Source: Chroococcidiopsis sp. TS-821 | GTDB lineage: Bacteria > Cyanobacteriota > Cyanobacteriia > Cyanobacteriales > Chroococcidiopsidaceae | Assembly: GCF_002939305.1 (NCBI RefSeq) | Contig: NZ_MVDI01000001.1 | Span: forward strand, 1 to 64,000 | Direction: 5' to 3' | DNA length: 64,000 nt | Shown here: positions 17,294 to 28,400 of the stretch, piece by piece | Layout of the letters: every line of letters begins with the position of its first letter | Position numbering within the stretch: position 1 is the first letter of the stretch | Notes under the pieces: model-generated | Seen by the model: the letters and a program-made list of their open reading frames with translations, nothing else | Told to the model about the DNA's origin: nothing | The model's database searches: none | Position numbers and translations under genes: made by a program

Positions 17294-20200
17294 ATGGTTA
17301 AGCGCAAATTTATTAAAATGCCTATTCGCATTTTGCAGAAATTCGTCAATTTTATACTCTTGACAAAACGAAAGCTGTATTGGCTGTTGCGTCGTTCTTC
17401 AAGCCGTCGCCGACGAAATTTGCAGAGTGGATTTGTGTTACCAACGACAGCAATGCTTTTGTTGGTTGTTACCTTAGTTACAGGCGCTATATTGACTCGT
17501 AGCTTAAATCGCACGACACAAGTAGTAGGAAACTATCAAGCAAAAGAAATATATAATGCGGCTTCTCCTGCGATAGATCGTGCCAAGGCGAAGTTAGAAG
17601 CATTATTTGCTGATACGCGCTTACCAAATGGAGTTCCAGGGCAAGCAGTTTTACAGAGTATGATGCTCAACGATGGTAGTAATGGAGTTGCCGTACAAAC
17701 AGATAGCAACGGTAAGGTAAATGATAAATATACTTTGCCAGGCGAGAAGCGTTTAGATATTAATGGTGATAAAAAACTTGATAATGCTTGGTCTTACCAA
17801 ATAGATAGTAATGGAGACGGTAAACTTGACGGTAAAGATTCCACAATTGCTTATTCGATAATTTTAGAATCTCCAGAGCAAGATAAGCTTGAAGATCAAA
17901 GCGACACTGCCATTAAAGATAAAGCGAAAAATCTTAAAACACGCAATGGTCCATTTAGTGCTACACAAGCTAACCAAGCTTGTCGTCAACTAGAAGCGAA
18001 TAGTGGTAGTACAGCGGTAGAGCAAGGCTGGTTTAATGTTAATGCTGCTACTTTGCGGAAGAACTTTCAAGTTAACGCGGTTGTTATCCCAGGAGAAAAT
18101 CAACGTGCAACTGCGGCTTTAGAATTTCAGCAAGATCGACAACTCGATCGCGGTAATAAGTGGGGTGGATGGTTTCGCGGCGATTTAGAAATTTTTCCAG
18201 GACCATCGTTCAACTGGAATGGCGCTTTGCACACCGAAGGTAGTTTGTTTGTCGGTGGTAATCAAGTTACTGCTTATCTTATCAGTTCGCCGAGTTCTTG
18301 CTTGTATACTCGCGATGCTTCGGAAATTACAGTTACTCAGGTTGTAAATCCAGAAAACAACGCAACAACATTTCAGGGACAAATTGTTAACGGTACAATC
18401 CGAGACAATAACTTCAATGGGTCTTCAGTTTTTCACTTGTTTAACGGTGCTGGTACTGCACCCATTACGAGTGGCAGCAATCCAAACGTTACTTTAAATG
18501 GGACTACACACTCAGTAGTAACTGGTGGTAATCGTACCCCAATTCAAATTTCACTCGATCCTATTGCTTTATATACACAAGATGAGTCAAAAGCTAGAAA
18601 CACCACAGATCCTACTAATACTTCTGTAAGGCGCAGTGCATGGAATACAAGTAGTTTTGTGGAGCATAGAAGAATTTTTAATCAACAAGAACCTAAACCT
18701 TATGTTGATGATACATACCGCGCGGATAATCGTTATGGACCAAGACCTAACTATGGTCGAGATACAAGGTTGACGATTCCTGTTGGTAAAAAAATAGGCG
18801 ATGCAATTGATAATACAATAGGTGCTGAGGCTTTTGACGATCTTACCAAAGACAATCCGAAAAGTAACAATCCAGAAGATTTAGGCTTAGATGGATACTG
18901 GGAACGCCGCGCCCGTCGGGAAGGGTTAAGGATAATTGTTGGGCAACGGTTAGAGTTAGCAAATCCTTTAGGTCAACCTACTACAAACATTACCCATGAA
19001 GCGCGTCAGCGTCGGGCTTTAAGAGATAATTTAGCAGCAGTACAAGCGTCGGCTATTTATCACTACAAATATCCTGATAGGAATATAAATGCTAATAGTC
19101 CAACCCCACATAGTTCTGGATACTTACCTGTAGCTTGTCTAGCAACTACGGCTCATCCTGGTACTGCTACAACGATTAATAACAGTACAACGTTTAACAC
19201 AGTTACTATTAACGGTAATTCTAGAATTAATACAGATTTTCTCACAGGTAATGGCACTAATGGCTGGGAGTTCAATCCACCAGCAGGAGTGACGACAGAT
19301 GCGGCGTTTGCAAATGCTATTGCAGCAGGACAACCTCTGAGAAAAGCATTAACTAATCTTGCCTATTTTGCTGGCGACCCTTTTGGTGCTTTTCCTGCTA
19401 GACAAGATACAACAGCCAGTCCAGCAGTCCCTTCGGCTGGGCGACAAATTCATCCGCATCCTGTTCTAACTCAGTGGGGTAATTTTTCTGAATTACGACG
19501 CGTCGTCGCTTTGCTAGATAGCGGTACGACCTATGCCAATCTTAGCCTTGCTGATAAAACTACATTGCATACCGCTTCCTGCATGATGGGAATGCTGGCG
19601 TATAACTTGCAAAATATCGAAGATGCTTACAGAGAAATTGCGGATGATACATCTGGGGCTACTAGCACGAATGCTTTGGGCGTGCAGTTATCTCAACTAA
19701 TGGATGGTGTTGCGAGTCCTGGAAATCCAGAAATAGGTAGACCAGCTGATGGTACAAATATTTGCACGAGTACAGGAGGAGCAAATTGCCCAAGTAATAC
19801 ATACAATCCTAGCTACTATGCCAACTTTACAGCAGAGGAATGGATTAATGCCTTAGATAACTCTCCTGGATTAGGTGCAAATAAAGCGGAACTACTTCGC
19901 AAAGCACGCATAATATTTGCCCGACAACAAATATTGCGCGATCGCACTTTTGGCTTTCAATTGAGTTCCAACGCTTTTCTTGGAGGGATAGGAGTAGGCA
20001 ATGGTTATAATGCTCAGACTGGTATATATACAATACAACATATAAACGCTGGTCAATTCTCTCCAGGTCAGCAATTTAGAGTAAGCTGCGATCCGAACTC
20101 GTTCCTTGTCAATGGTAGCGGCAACGCTAATGGATTAGAACGGGCAAGGCTGGGTTTAACAATGGCTTTTTGTTCGCAAGCCGAGCAGCCGAAGTATCCT

Positions 20201-21901
20201 TCTTTGTTTTACCTGTTTCCCGTATCAGAACACGATCATCTTGGTGTTGCTTCACCTACTGCACTAGCTGCTAATCCTAGGGCGACTGTAATTCAACCCA
20301 CAAGCGAACCTTACGTTGCCAATGCGTATATCTTTAATCCCAATCCTCTTGTGACTGACGACGTAAATCATAACCGCTTCTACAAAGTCATTGGTGATAC
20401 AAACGGTAATGGTATTGAGAATGGTACGGAAGATAGTATTGCTGCGATCGCGCTTCAGCCAAAAGCCCGAACTAATTGGCTACTTCCCAACACAACGACG
20501 ACTTCAGGTCGCATCAACATCATTAGAGATAACGGTACCTCTGTAGGAATTCCCTTCCTCGACAAAGGAATGTTCAACGGTCGGGAAATGATAAGCGTGC
20601 GGGTTTTAGATATTGATTTGGATCAATTACGTAGGAATACCATTAGAGGAGTGACCGATGATGCTTGGCTACCTAAGGGTGGAATTGTTTATGCCTTCCG
20701 CGAAGATGCTGTAAGAGAAGATGGTATCGCTAGACCCGCAGGACCTGCTAATAGCTTAATGAATGCTAATACACCGCAAGATCCACCAATTACTTCTGCA
20801 AATGGTATTACTACCAAACCAGTAGATTACTATGCCGATCCGGATCGTCGTCCTCATGGTTTCCGTCTGCGTAACGGAACTGATCTGCGGCGAGTGAATT
20901 CCTCTAACAACAGTTTTACTATTCCTGATGATGAAAATATTCGCGGTATATCCTTCATCTCCGACAACCCTGTTTATATTCAAGGTGACTTTAACTTACA
21001 TCAACTTGTTAATACAAACACAAGATTAGAAGAGTTTAGCCAACTGCTACAGGACAACTATAGTAATTTCTATTCCCGCAGCACGCTAGATGCTCGATTT
21101 GCCAGACCGAATACAGATACTTGGCGTCCTACTGAAATTTTGGCAGATGCAGTTACAATTCTTTCCAACAACTTCTGTGATGGCAGTATCGAAGATGGCT
21201 TTGTTACCGCTGGTACTAGTAGTGGTGCTACGGTTCCACTGGCGCAGTATGGTTGTGGTACTGGTAACGGACGTACTTCTTATCTCAACCAAAACCGTCC
21301 TAGAGATAGTCTTACTTCAACTCAGTATTGGCTGAGAGAGAACGACGATTCAACATCTCCTATTAGAGTTTCTCCTAACGGTAACCCAGAGTACTGCGAG
21401 GTTAATACTTCACCTTGTCCCAGTTCTAATCGTAGAGAGTACAACAGCACAAGATATTACCCATTTTCTGAGGCTAAGTCTCGCAACGACTCTAGTAACA
21501 ATATGCGCGTGAATGCCATTATCATCAGTGGCATTGTCCCTTCCCAAGCACAACAATCTTACGGTGGATTGCATAACTTCCCGCGATTTTTAGAAAACTG
21601 GAACGGAAGAAACCTTTATATTTCCGGTGCTTTCTTGCAGCTAAACTTTAGCACCTATGCAACAGGTCCCTTTGACCAAGATGCGTGGGAAACTAATCAA
21701 AATCCTCAAGCTGCTGAACTTATTCAATACTACAACGCACCTAATCGTCGTTGGGGTTATGACGTTGGTTTGCAATATGCGCCTGCGGGTCCTGTATCGC
21801 GGCGGTTTGTAACTGCAAGTGGTACGCGGAGTGAATTTTACCGCGAGTTGAAAATCGACGATCCTTATATTCAACAACTCCGCAACGCCGTGAAAAAATA
21901 A
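17294..21901 (+). CDS. hpsA: HpsA-family giant prepilin-like protein, copy 1
   Basis: ATG 17294 gives 1535 residues (a TTG five codons upstream is less likely). A long basic leader (about 46 residues, RRSSSRRRR) precedes a prepilin-like junction G46/F47 with FVLPTTAML and a hydrophobic helix to about 67. This helix has Thr, not Glu, at position +5. Two EF-hand-like acidic loops follow (about 155-163 and 171-182, DSNGDGKLDGKD), then a very large Asn/Thr-rich exported domain with scattered Cys. The end (NFPRFLENW, YATGPF, NRRWGYDV) matches copy 2. In Nostoc, HpsA belongs to the hormogonium polysaccharide secretion system with pseudopilins HpsB-D. The GspK-like features (large, no Glu5, calcium loops) suggest a pilus-tip subunit; that is inference. 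Confidence 0.85.
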   Translation: MVKRKFIKMPIRILQKFVNFILLTKRKLYWLLRRSSSRRRRNLQSGFVLPTTAMLLLVVTLVTGAILTRSLNRTTQVVGNYQAKEIYNAASPAIDRAKAKLEALFADTRLPNGVPGQAVLQSMMLNDGSNGVAVQTDSNGKVNDKYTLPGEKRLDINGDKKLDNAWSYQIDSNGDGKLDGKDSTIAYSIILESPEQDKLEDQSDTAIKDKAKNLKTRNGPFSATQANQACRQLEANSGSTAVEQGWFNVNAATLRKNFQVNAVVIPGENQRATAALEFQQDRQLDRGNKWGGWFRGDLEIFPGPSFNWNGALHTEGSLFVGGNQVTAYLISSPSSCLYTRDASEITVTQVVNPENNATTFQGQIVNGTIRDNNFNGSSVFHLFNGAGTAPITSGSNPNVTLNGTTHSVVTGGNRTPIQISLDPIALYTQDESKARNTTDPTNTSVRRSAWNTSSFVEHRRIFNQQEPKPYVDDTYRADNRYGPRPNYGRDTRLTIPVGKKIGDAIDNTIGAEAFDDLTKDNPKSNNPEDLGLDGYWERRARREGLRIIVGQRLELANPLGQPTTNITHEARQRRALRDNLAAVQASAIYHYKYPDRNINANSPTPHSSGYLPVACLATTAHPGTATTINNSTTFNTVTINGNSRINTDFLTGNGTNGWEFNPPAGVTTDAAFANAIAAGQPLRKALTNLAYFAGDPFGAFPARQDTTASPAVPSAGRQIHPHPVLTQWGNFSELRRVVALLDSGTTYANLSLADKTTLHTASCMMGMLAYNLQNIEDAYREIADDTSGATSTNALGVQLSQLMDGVASPGNPEIGRPADGTNICTSTGGANCPSNTYNPSYYANFTAEEWINALDNSPGLGANKAELLRKARIIFARQQILRDRTFGFQLSSNAFLGGIGVGNGYNAQTGIYTIQHINAGQFSPGQQFRVSCDPNSFLVNGSGNANGLERARLGLTMAFCSQAEQPKYPSLFYLFPVSEHDHLGVASPTALAANPRATVIQPTSEPYVANAYIFNPNPLVTDDVNHNRFYKVIGDTNGNGIENGTEDSIAAIALQPKARTNWLLPNTTTTSGRINIIRDNGTSVGIPFLDKGMFNGREMISVRVLDIDLDQLRRNTIRGVTDDAWLPKGGIVYAFREDAVREDGIARPAGPANSLMNANTPQDPPITSANGITTKPVDYYADPDRRPHGFRLRNGTDLRRVNSSNNSFTIPDDENIRGISFISDNPVYIQGDFNLHQLVNTNTRLEEFSQLLQDNYSNFYSRSTLDARFARPNTDTWRPTEILADAVTILSNNFCDGSIEDGFVTAGTSSGATVPLAQYGCGTGNGRTSYLNQNRPRDSLTSTQYWLRENDDSTSPIRVSPNGNPEYCEVNTSPCPSSNRREYNSTRYYPFSEAKSRNDSSNNMRVNAIIISGIVPSQAQQSYGGLHNFPRFLENWNGRNLYISGAFLQLNFSTYATGPFDQDAWETNQNPQAAELIQYYNAPNRRWGYDVGLQYAPAGPVSRRFVTASGTRSEFYRELKIDDPYIQQLRNAVKK

Positions 21902-21939
21902 CCATTCGAGTTAATCAAAAGTGAGCATAGGAAAGAAAA

Positions 21940-22659
21940 ATGCGATTGAGATTGTCTCAGTTCATGCGTCGTTCTTCAGATGAAGGACTCACCCTCATTG
22001 AATCGTTAGTTGCGATCGCCATTATTGGTATTGTCTTGGCGGCGATCGCCCCTCCTCTTCTCATCGCCGCAGCTACACGCGTGCAAAATCAAAGAACCGA
22101 ACAAGCAATGCAGATTGCTCACGGTGAAATTAACAGAATAAGACTCATCGTCGAACGCAGAGGAGAACAAGAACTCTATCAAGCAGGAGATCTACCACCC
22201 ATAAGCACTGCTAGTTCACTTCAGGATACGCCAGCACCCAAGAGAGATACAACCGGATTTACAAGCGATCGCAAGCAGTTAACTTCAACCAAAGGTTTAG
22301 CCATTTATGTTAATCGCGATGCGAAAGGTAATCCTCTTGATTGCAGACGCAATGTCAAAAATGAATGTATTCCTGATTTTGTCGTGCAACTCTTCCGCCA
22401 ACCAGGAATAACAGCAGAAGGAGTAGAAAATCCTAGTAATAGTTCTCCACCTCCTAATGCTTTTCGAATGGGAGTGCGAGTTTACGAATATCAAGCTTTT
22501 CTGAGTGGTAACTCTCCCCTAAGTACTCAACGAAATCCTTTAAACTTAACCTCACAAAATAATTTGCAACATCCTCTAGCTGTTGTATATACCACAGTGG
22601 CACGCAGCCAATCTGGTCTTTCTTTAGAGCAATACAGACAACTTTTGGATAAAAATTAA
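21940..22659 (+). CDS. hpsB: HpsB-like type IV pseudopilin, copy 1
   Basis: A 239-residue protein with a short leader and the prepilin peptidase site G16/L17 in DEGLTLIESLVAIAIIG. Glu is at +5 and the usual 20-residue hydrophobic helix follows. The globular part includes FVVQLFRQPG and FRMGVRVYEYQAF, which has a counterpart in copy 2 (LGVRVYRADAF). It starts 38 bases after hpsA and is surely co-transcribed. Processing by PilD and insertion into a pilus-like fibre are expected from the family. By position and size it resembles GspI-type minor pseudopilins. Confidence 0.85.
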   Translation: MRLRLSQFMRRSSDEGLTLIESLVAIAIIGIVLAAIAPPLLIAAATRVQNQRTEQAMQIAHGEINRIRLIVERRGEQELYQAGDLPPISTASSLQDTPAPKRDTTGFTSDRKQLTSTKGLAIYVNRDAKGNPLDCRRNVKNECIPDFVVQLFRQPGITAEGVENPSNSSPPPNAFRMGVRVYEYQAFLSGNSPLSTQRNPLNLTSQNNLQHPLAVVYTTVARSQSGLSLEQYRQLLDKN

Positions 22660-22691
22660 TATTTTTATATTTTGCCTATTAATTTAATCCT

Positions 22692-23696
22692 ATGTTTTCA
22701 TTTTTTGATAAATATCGAGTTAATTTTTTACAATATTTTTTTCGTAGAACCAAAACTAATGGTTTTACATTAATAGAACTGTTAGTATCTTCGGTTGTTG
22801 GTAGTATTGTTGTTTCAGCACTGTTAGGCTTAGTTGTTAACATACTAGAAACCGAACAACAAGATTTAGTCAAAAGTCAAATTCAGCAGGAAATGCAAGG
22901 GGCTTTAGACTACATTAGTGAAGACCTTAGAGAAGCTGTATACGTTTACTCTGGGGAATGTATTCAAGGTAAAGGTAGTACTAGCGATCCAGCTACTTTT
23001 TGTCCAGGTCTTGTTAACCATATTCCTATGTTTGATAAGAGCGTTCCTGTACTAGCTTTTTGGAAAGTAGAAGATTTACCTGAAGGATGCAAAGATACTA
23101 GAGGACAAGTCAACGATCCTTGTAAAGATTTCCGCATAGCTAATCGAACTTTTAGTTTAGTAGTTTATTACCTCAGACAAAATCAAGCAAGCGATACTAT
23201 TTGGCAAGGAAAAGCACGAATTACTCGTTACACTTTAAGTCAACTAAACTCAGATTCTCCTCCCAAGCCAAACAAGGGATACTTCAACCCAATACAAGCT
23301 GGTACCAGTTTTCGCTTTTGGCCCTATGCTCAAAATACTGGAGGTCAACTAGAAAATCAACAGAATTCAGATAATTTTCCTTTAGCTAATGGTGGTAACA
23401 ATCTTGCTTTAGTAGACTTTGTAGATGACACGCCTGATGCTGAAAATAACACAACCGAATGCCCTACTGGTTATGATTTAACACCTAATAATAAAACGCT
23501 GGAAGATAAGGGAATAGCAAGAGTTAGAAGTTTTTATGCTTGTGTGCGAGAGCAGCAAAATCAATATCCCGATGTCATTGTTTACCTCAGAGGTAATACT
23601 CACAGACGACAAGGAGGATACGGTAAAGCGGCACTTGCTGGTTTACAAACCCATGTTCTAGGTAGAGGAGTTGTAGATAAAAACCCTCCTCGCTAG
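22692..23696 (+). CDS. hpsC: HpsC-like type IV pseudopilin, copy 1
   Basis: A 334-residue protein with a 24-residue basic leader, then NGFTLIELLVSSVVGSIVV with cleavage at G24/F25 and Glu at +5. LQGALDYISEDLREAVY-like helical sequence follows, as in GspJ-type minor pseudopilins. The C-terminal FYACVREQ...VYLRGNT is shared with copy 2 (FYACVDS...VYLRGNA). Several Cys suggest disulfides outside the cytoplasm. It lies 32 bases after hpsB. Confidence 0.85.
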   Translation: MFSFFDKYRVNFLQYFFRRTKTNGFTLIELLVSSVVGSIVVSALLGLVVNILETEQQDLVKSQIQQEMQGALDYISEDLREAVYVYSGECIQGKGSTSDPATFCPGLVNHIPMFDKSVPVLAFWKVEDLPEGCKDTRGQVNDPCKDFRIANRTFSLVVYYLRQNQASDTIWQGKARITRYTLSQLNSDSPPKPNKGYFNPIQAGTSFRFWPYAQNTGGQLENQQNSDNFPLANGGNNLALVDFVDDTPDAENNTTECPTGYDLTPNNKTLEDKGIARVRSFYACVREQQNQYPDVIVYLRGNTHRRQGGYGKAALAGLQTHVLGRGVVDKNPPR

Positions 23697-23723
23697 TATC
23701 GAGATGAATTTAAATAATAAAGT

Positions 23724-24275
23724 ATGAAGAATAAAATAATCTTCAAAACACAAATAAGCTCAAATACAGGTTTTACGCTTATAGAAATATTAATTGTTGT
23801 TTTTATTCTTGGAGTTTTAGCAGCGATCGCCGGTCCAACTTGGTTAGAATTTGTGAATGCCCGTCGCCTCAACATAGCACAAGACCAAATCTATCAAACC
23901 ATCCGTACTGCGCAAAATAGAGCTAAACAAGAAAGACAAATTTGGCAAGCTAGCTTTCGCGAAAGAAACAGAAATGGTGTCATTAATTTAGAATGGGCAG
24001 TTCATCCTGCTGACATCGATGTCGATAATGATAATAACGATAGTAATGATTTAGTGAGTTGGAATAGCTTCGATCCAAATATTCGTTTTGGCACTGTAAC
24101 AAGCTTGCAATCTAAAAATAATGTAAGATTTATACAATTTAATCATAAAGGTCACGTCAATGGTTTGCTAAGACGCATAACAGTAAGCACGGAAAACAGT
24201 AATATGAAACGCTGTGTATTTGTCTCTACATTACTAGGTGCTTTACGTACAGCAAAAGACGCTAGTTGTTCGTAA
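23724..24275 (+). CDS. hpsD: HpsD-like / GspH-FimT-type pseudopilin, copy 1
   Basis: A 183-residue protein. A 16-residue leader ends at G16/F17 in NTGFTLIEILIVVFILGVLA, with Glu at +5. RRLNIAQDQIYQTIRTAQNRAKQ continues the N-terminal helix as in GspH/FimT minor pilins. The extreme C-terminus KRCVFVSTLLGALRT plus a final Cys matches copy 2 (RRCVAVRTLLGAMQT plus Cys), indicating a conserved terminal disulfide loop. It ends the first cassette. Confidence 0.85.
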   Translation: MKNKIIFKTQISSNTGFTLIEILIVVFILGVLAAIAGPTWLEFVNARRLNIAQDQIYQTIRTAQNRAKQERQIWQASFRERNRNGVINLEWAVHPADIDVDNDNNDSNDLVSWNSFDPNIRFGTVTSLQSKNNVRFIQFNHKGHVNGLLRRITVSTENSNMKRCVFVSTLLGALRTAKDASCS

Positions 24276-24443
24276 ACTAAGTTGTTATTTGCGCGTATAG
24301 AGTGCGATCGCAAATATACATTTGAAAATCATCTTCTCAAAATATCGACGTTGCAATAGTAAACTCAGGTATGCAAGCTGCGGCTCAAGATTGCACATTC
24401 CAATTAAATTAAAACTAAGTGTGAACTTCATCTAGCACACTCA

Positions 24444-25010
24444 TCAAGTTCTTGGCGTTGCGCTTGGAAATAAATCAGCAACCTTTAAAAGAAAATTTGG
24501 CAGCGCATGAGTACTGATTGTACTATCAACCCAAAAAGTCTGTGGTAAGCGATCGCGCTCAAAAACTGTAACTGCTTGCGCCTTAGTATCTACGATCCAA
24601 ATTTGATCTACCCCAGCAAGTAAATAATCAGTTGCCTTTTGTATCATTTCTCCAAACGCTTGACCAGGAGAAATAATCTCCACAACTAACTCTGGAATTC
24701 CTGGACAAGAACCCCCTGCATTCCAATCAGCTGAAATTCGACCCCATGAAATATATACCAACTCTAGTACGGGCGCCCAGTCAACCCCACGACGTTTGAG
24801 GACAGCAGTCCATTCTGGGTTAACTTCACCCAAATGACTTTGTTCGCACCAATCATCAATCAACCTCAGCAGTCGTTTTTGAACGCGGCTATGAGGAGTC
24901 GTTGGAGCCATTGTAGCAACAAGTTCTCCATCAACAAGTTAAAACCGCTCGTCACTTTCTGGCAAATTCAGAAACTCTTGAAGGCTGAGTTGATTTGCAG
25001 TGCGACTCAT
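24444..25010 (-). pseudogene. Uma2-family gene broken by one in-frame stop codon
   Basis: From ATG 25010 the minus strand reads MSRTANQLSLQEFLNLPESD, then ERF, stop (TAA, 24941-24939), then LVDGELVATMAP, staying in the same frame into the 155-codon open stretch that begins at ATG 24911. The stop falls exactly where Uma2 proteins have Glu in the R[YF]ELVDGE motif, so a single GAA-to-TAA change explains it. The rebuilt protein is 188 residues, the normal family length. It also has PELVVEIISPGQ (catalytic region) and IWIVDTKAQAVTVFE. A restart at 24911 would lack the N-terminal strand. It is inserted between the two hps cassettes in opposite orientation. Confidence 0.85.
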
Positions 25011-25434
25011 AGTTTGGTTCGTGTCATTATTGATACTAATCCAAAGAATGCGTTCGCGAATAAATTCGCAGGCTAAATAAACAATACCCACAAAGGTGGA
25101 CTTACTGGTAAAGCTCTTATTTTAGTGTACGAAGGTCTACTTTGGTTGGATAGTCCCGAAAGGCATCTGCAATTTATGCTGGAGTTCTGATGAGCATTGT
25201 AGTTAAAAACACACTCGCATAGCGAAGTTGCTTGAGTAAAAATACTATTTAAAGATTTTGTATAAATGCGATCGCGCTCACAGCAGTTCTTCGATCGACG
25301 CTACAATAACTGTGTTTTTTCAAGCAAGAATTTATACTGTTCGATGTAAAGCTCAACGTCCTAAGTCGCCTTCTCAACAAACTTGTTTTTAGATTCAGCG
25401 GTAGAATATTTCAGTTTGTGGCAAGGAAGCAGTT
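25011..25434. other. Spacer upstream of the second hps cassette
   Basis: No gene supported. It holds two decayed copies of the hairpin repeat seen at 15021, and a HIP1 site near 25268. The ribosome site of the second hpsA is GGAAG about six bases before ATG 25435. Confidence 0.5.
25086..25142. repeat. Two decayed copies of the AGTCCAC...GTGGACT repeat
   Basis: ACCCACAAAGGTGGACT (25086-25102) and AGTGTACGAAGGTCTACT (from 25124) match the reverse complement of the repeat at 15023-15040 (AGTCCACGAAGGTGGACT) with a few changes each. Confidence 0.55.
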
Positions 25435-28400
25435 ATGTCAACGGGTAAGCACAGCAATACCATCTTAAATCAATTAAAGCACAGGCAACCGCAAAGACAA
25501 TGGCTGCTACGGAATCTGATTGTTCTACGGCAGAATTCTTCTACATCAGGATTCGTCTTGCCAACTGTGGCGATGGTATCGTTGGTGATTGTGCTGCTGA
25601 CAACTGCGATTTTGGTGCGCTCCTTCGATCGATCGCGTACTGCAAGTAACCTAAGAGTGAGTGAAGCTGCACTCAATGCTGCAACTCCTGCACTCGATCG
25701 CGCTAGAGCAAAAATTGATGCTTTACTGCTCGACCAAACTTTACCACAACTTACGCCAACGGATGCCGAACTCGAAAACGCCCTTAACCGCAACAAGTAT
25801 ACTCTCGGCGATGAAACTCGGTTGAAGCTTGCGCAGGATAATAGTTCTGGCAACAATGATACCTTAACAACCGCTTGGAAATTTCCGGTTGATACCGACG
25901 GTAACGGTAAGTTTGATAGCTATACGCTTTATGGCATTTATTTTCGTAGTAATACCGCAGAAGAAGCGCGAAATCCTTTGCAAGCACGAACGCCACCAAT
26001 GCAAGGTGAAGCTTTGGGGAGAGAATGCGAAAATATCTTGAGAAATAGCGATCGCGCGTTAGGTGACTCTGGATGGTATCAATCTGGCGGAAAATTGAGT
26101 AAGAGTTTCTTTGTTTACACTGTAACTGTCCCCATTACAAATCCACCTATTGATAATAATTATGAAGCTTATCGCGGAAATCGCAGCTTTTATGCATTAG
26201 AATTCCAGCAAGATCGCAGTCGCACGCCAATCAGAAATTATGCAGCGCTGTTTCAAAACGACTTAGAAATTACTCCTGATTCGACGTTTCGGATAAATGG
26301 CAGAATTGCGACAAATGGTAATTTATTAGTTGGCAGTCAAAATAACGCAACGACGCAGTTTTATCAAGTTAGTAGTCAATATTCGTGTTTTTATAACGAA
26401 GAAAACGGCAAAATAACCGTCGGGGGAAATGTTGGATTAGGTAACGCAGCAGATACAAGCGATCGCACAGCCGTAAATATCGACTTATTCAATGGATTTG
26501 GCAACAATCCGATAACAGCTGCACTCGATCGCAACATTAAATCGACAACAACAACAGGTGGTGCGCAAGTTAGTTATAACGATACAGCTTACAATCATCG
26601 CCTTGCTTTAATGAAGCAAACAGCGTTGTCTTACCACCCAAATTTTGAGCGCCGCAACACGATTGATGAGATACCCCCTACCGTAGAAAGTGTTGCAGCT
26701 GTGAGACAGTATCCACCAGAAGTCAAAGCAGGATTTGCAGCAGCGATCGCAGATACGAATAATCAGCGCGGGAGTAGTTTGAATGCGTGGGATGTCTTAG
26801 GCGAACAAATCGAGACGTATTTGAGAAACTTAACGCGGCGCGTACCTTATGCAGAAGTGGCGACAAGCGATCGCCGTGCTGCTTTAGAGCGATACGATTT
26901 CGATGGTAATGGTATAGATACAAGTGTATTTCCTTCTGATACAATTGAACCACCGCTAGCGTGGCGCGAACCGACACCGATAAATACCCGATTAACGCTG
27001 AATCCGTATAACTTACCCCAGACGCAACCAGAAAAACAGCAGCAAGAAGGAAAAGAAAGCTACGTAGGCGATCGCATTGCGGTTGGTAATAATCTGCCAA
27101 CTTTCTGGAAAAAGACAGGGAATTTCTTTTTAGGCTTTAACGAAAAGCAATTATTTGATAACGGCGTCAACTGGAATAACCCCAATACTCAACCGCGTTA
27201 TCGCACAAGTCAAACCTTACCACTTCCTGACCGCAGAATCATTGAACGCAATGGATTTTGGGAAAATGCAGCTGCACAGCAACTTTCTACAACATTAACA
27301 GGCGCAGGTGGTTTGCGAATTATCACAGGTGCAGGAATTTACGATCGCGCCGCTTCTTTTTTACCGGAACCAAAATTAGAAGAAGGAGTCACCGAACCAC
27401 CGCTTTTTAGAACGCGTTCGTTTAGTGCTAATCGTAACATTGTGGTGTGGTCTGATGCGCTACCGATGACGGGGGATGCCCAAGAAAGTAAAAAAGGCGA
27501 TCTTCAGATGCGCGCTACCGCTGTCTATCATTACATAGATTCAAGCTACACTGGCACAGACTATGTCGAAAGAACTCCGACAGCGTGTATTAGTAGTTAC
27601 TACGATCCTACAACGGCAACGACTGCCAGGAATCAAGAAGATTTACCCGATGTTAGTGGTGTTATCAGTGGCGCGCAGCCTGCAAATGGCAGATCGAATA
27701 ATGGTGTCGTTTATCCGTCTCCGTATAATGATATCGGCGGTCGAGAAGCAGCGGTTAATCAATTTCGCGAACAACTTAATTTTCAAGCAAGCCTCATTTT
27801 TCCGAATGGGCGCGTTGTCAATCAACCATTGCGCGATGCTTTAGCGAAAATCGATGCGAATCAAACGCGATCGCTAGCGGATAATTCAGCTATAGATACA
27901 GCAATTTGTGCAATCAGAATTTTAGATAATAGTCTTTCTCCTGTTAGTAATCCGATTATTCCGCATGGCGCAATCAAAGAAGCTACTTTTCTAGACGCTA
28001 GAGAAATCAAAGCTATTGATAAAGATAATTCACCGAGTAACTACGACTTAGAACTAGAAAAACGCCAACCTTTAGAAATTCGCGTTACTGATATTGATTT
28101 AGGCTTACTTGCAAAAACAGAAATTGGTAACGAAAGAAATCCGCAAGAATATTTATTACCCAATAGTGGCATTATTTATGCAAGTCGTGACGATGCATTA
28201 GCCGATAGAAGCGATACCAGCATTGAAACTAAACTTCTTAGCCCGAATGATTTTATCCTCGATTCAACGCGTCGTCCAAATGGAATTCGGTTAATTAATG
28301 GTAGTAACTTATCGCGCGATGAAAACTACCGAGAAGTGGAAAAAGGTCTGACTTTTGTTACTAATTTACCTCTGTATATCCGAGGTGACTTCAATTTACA

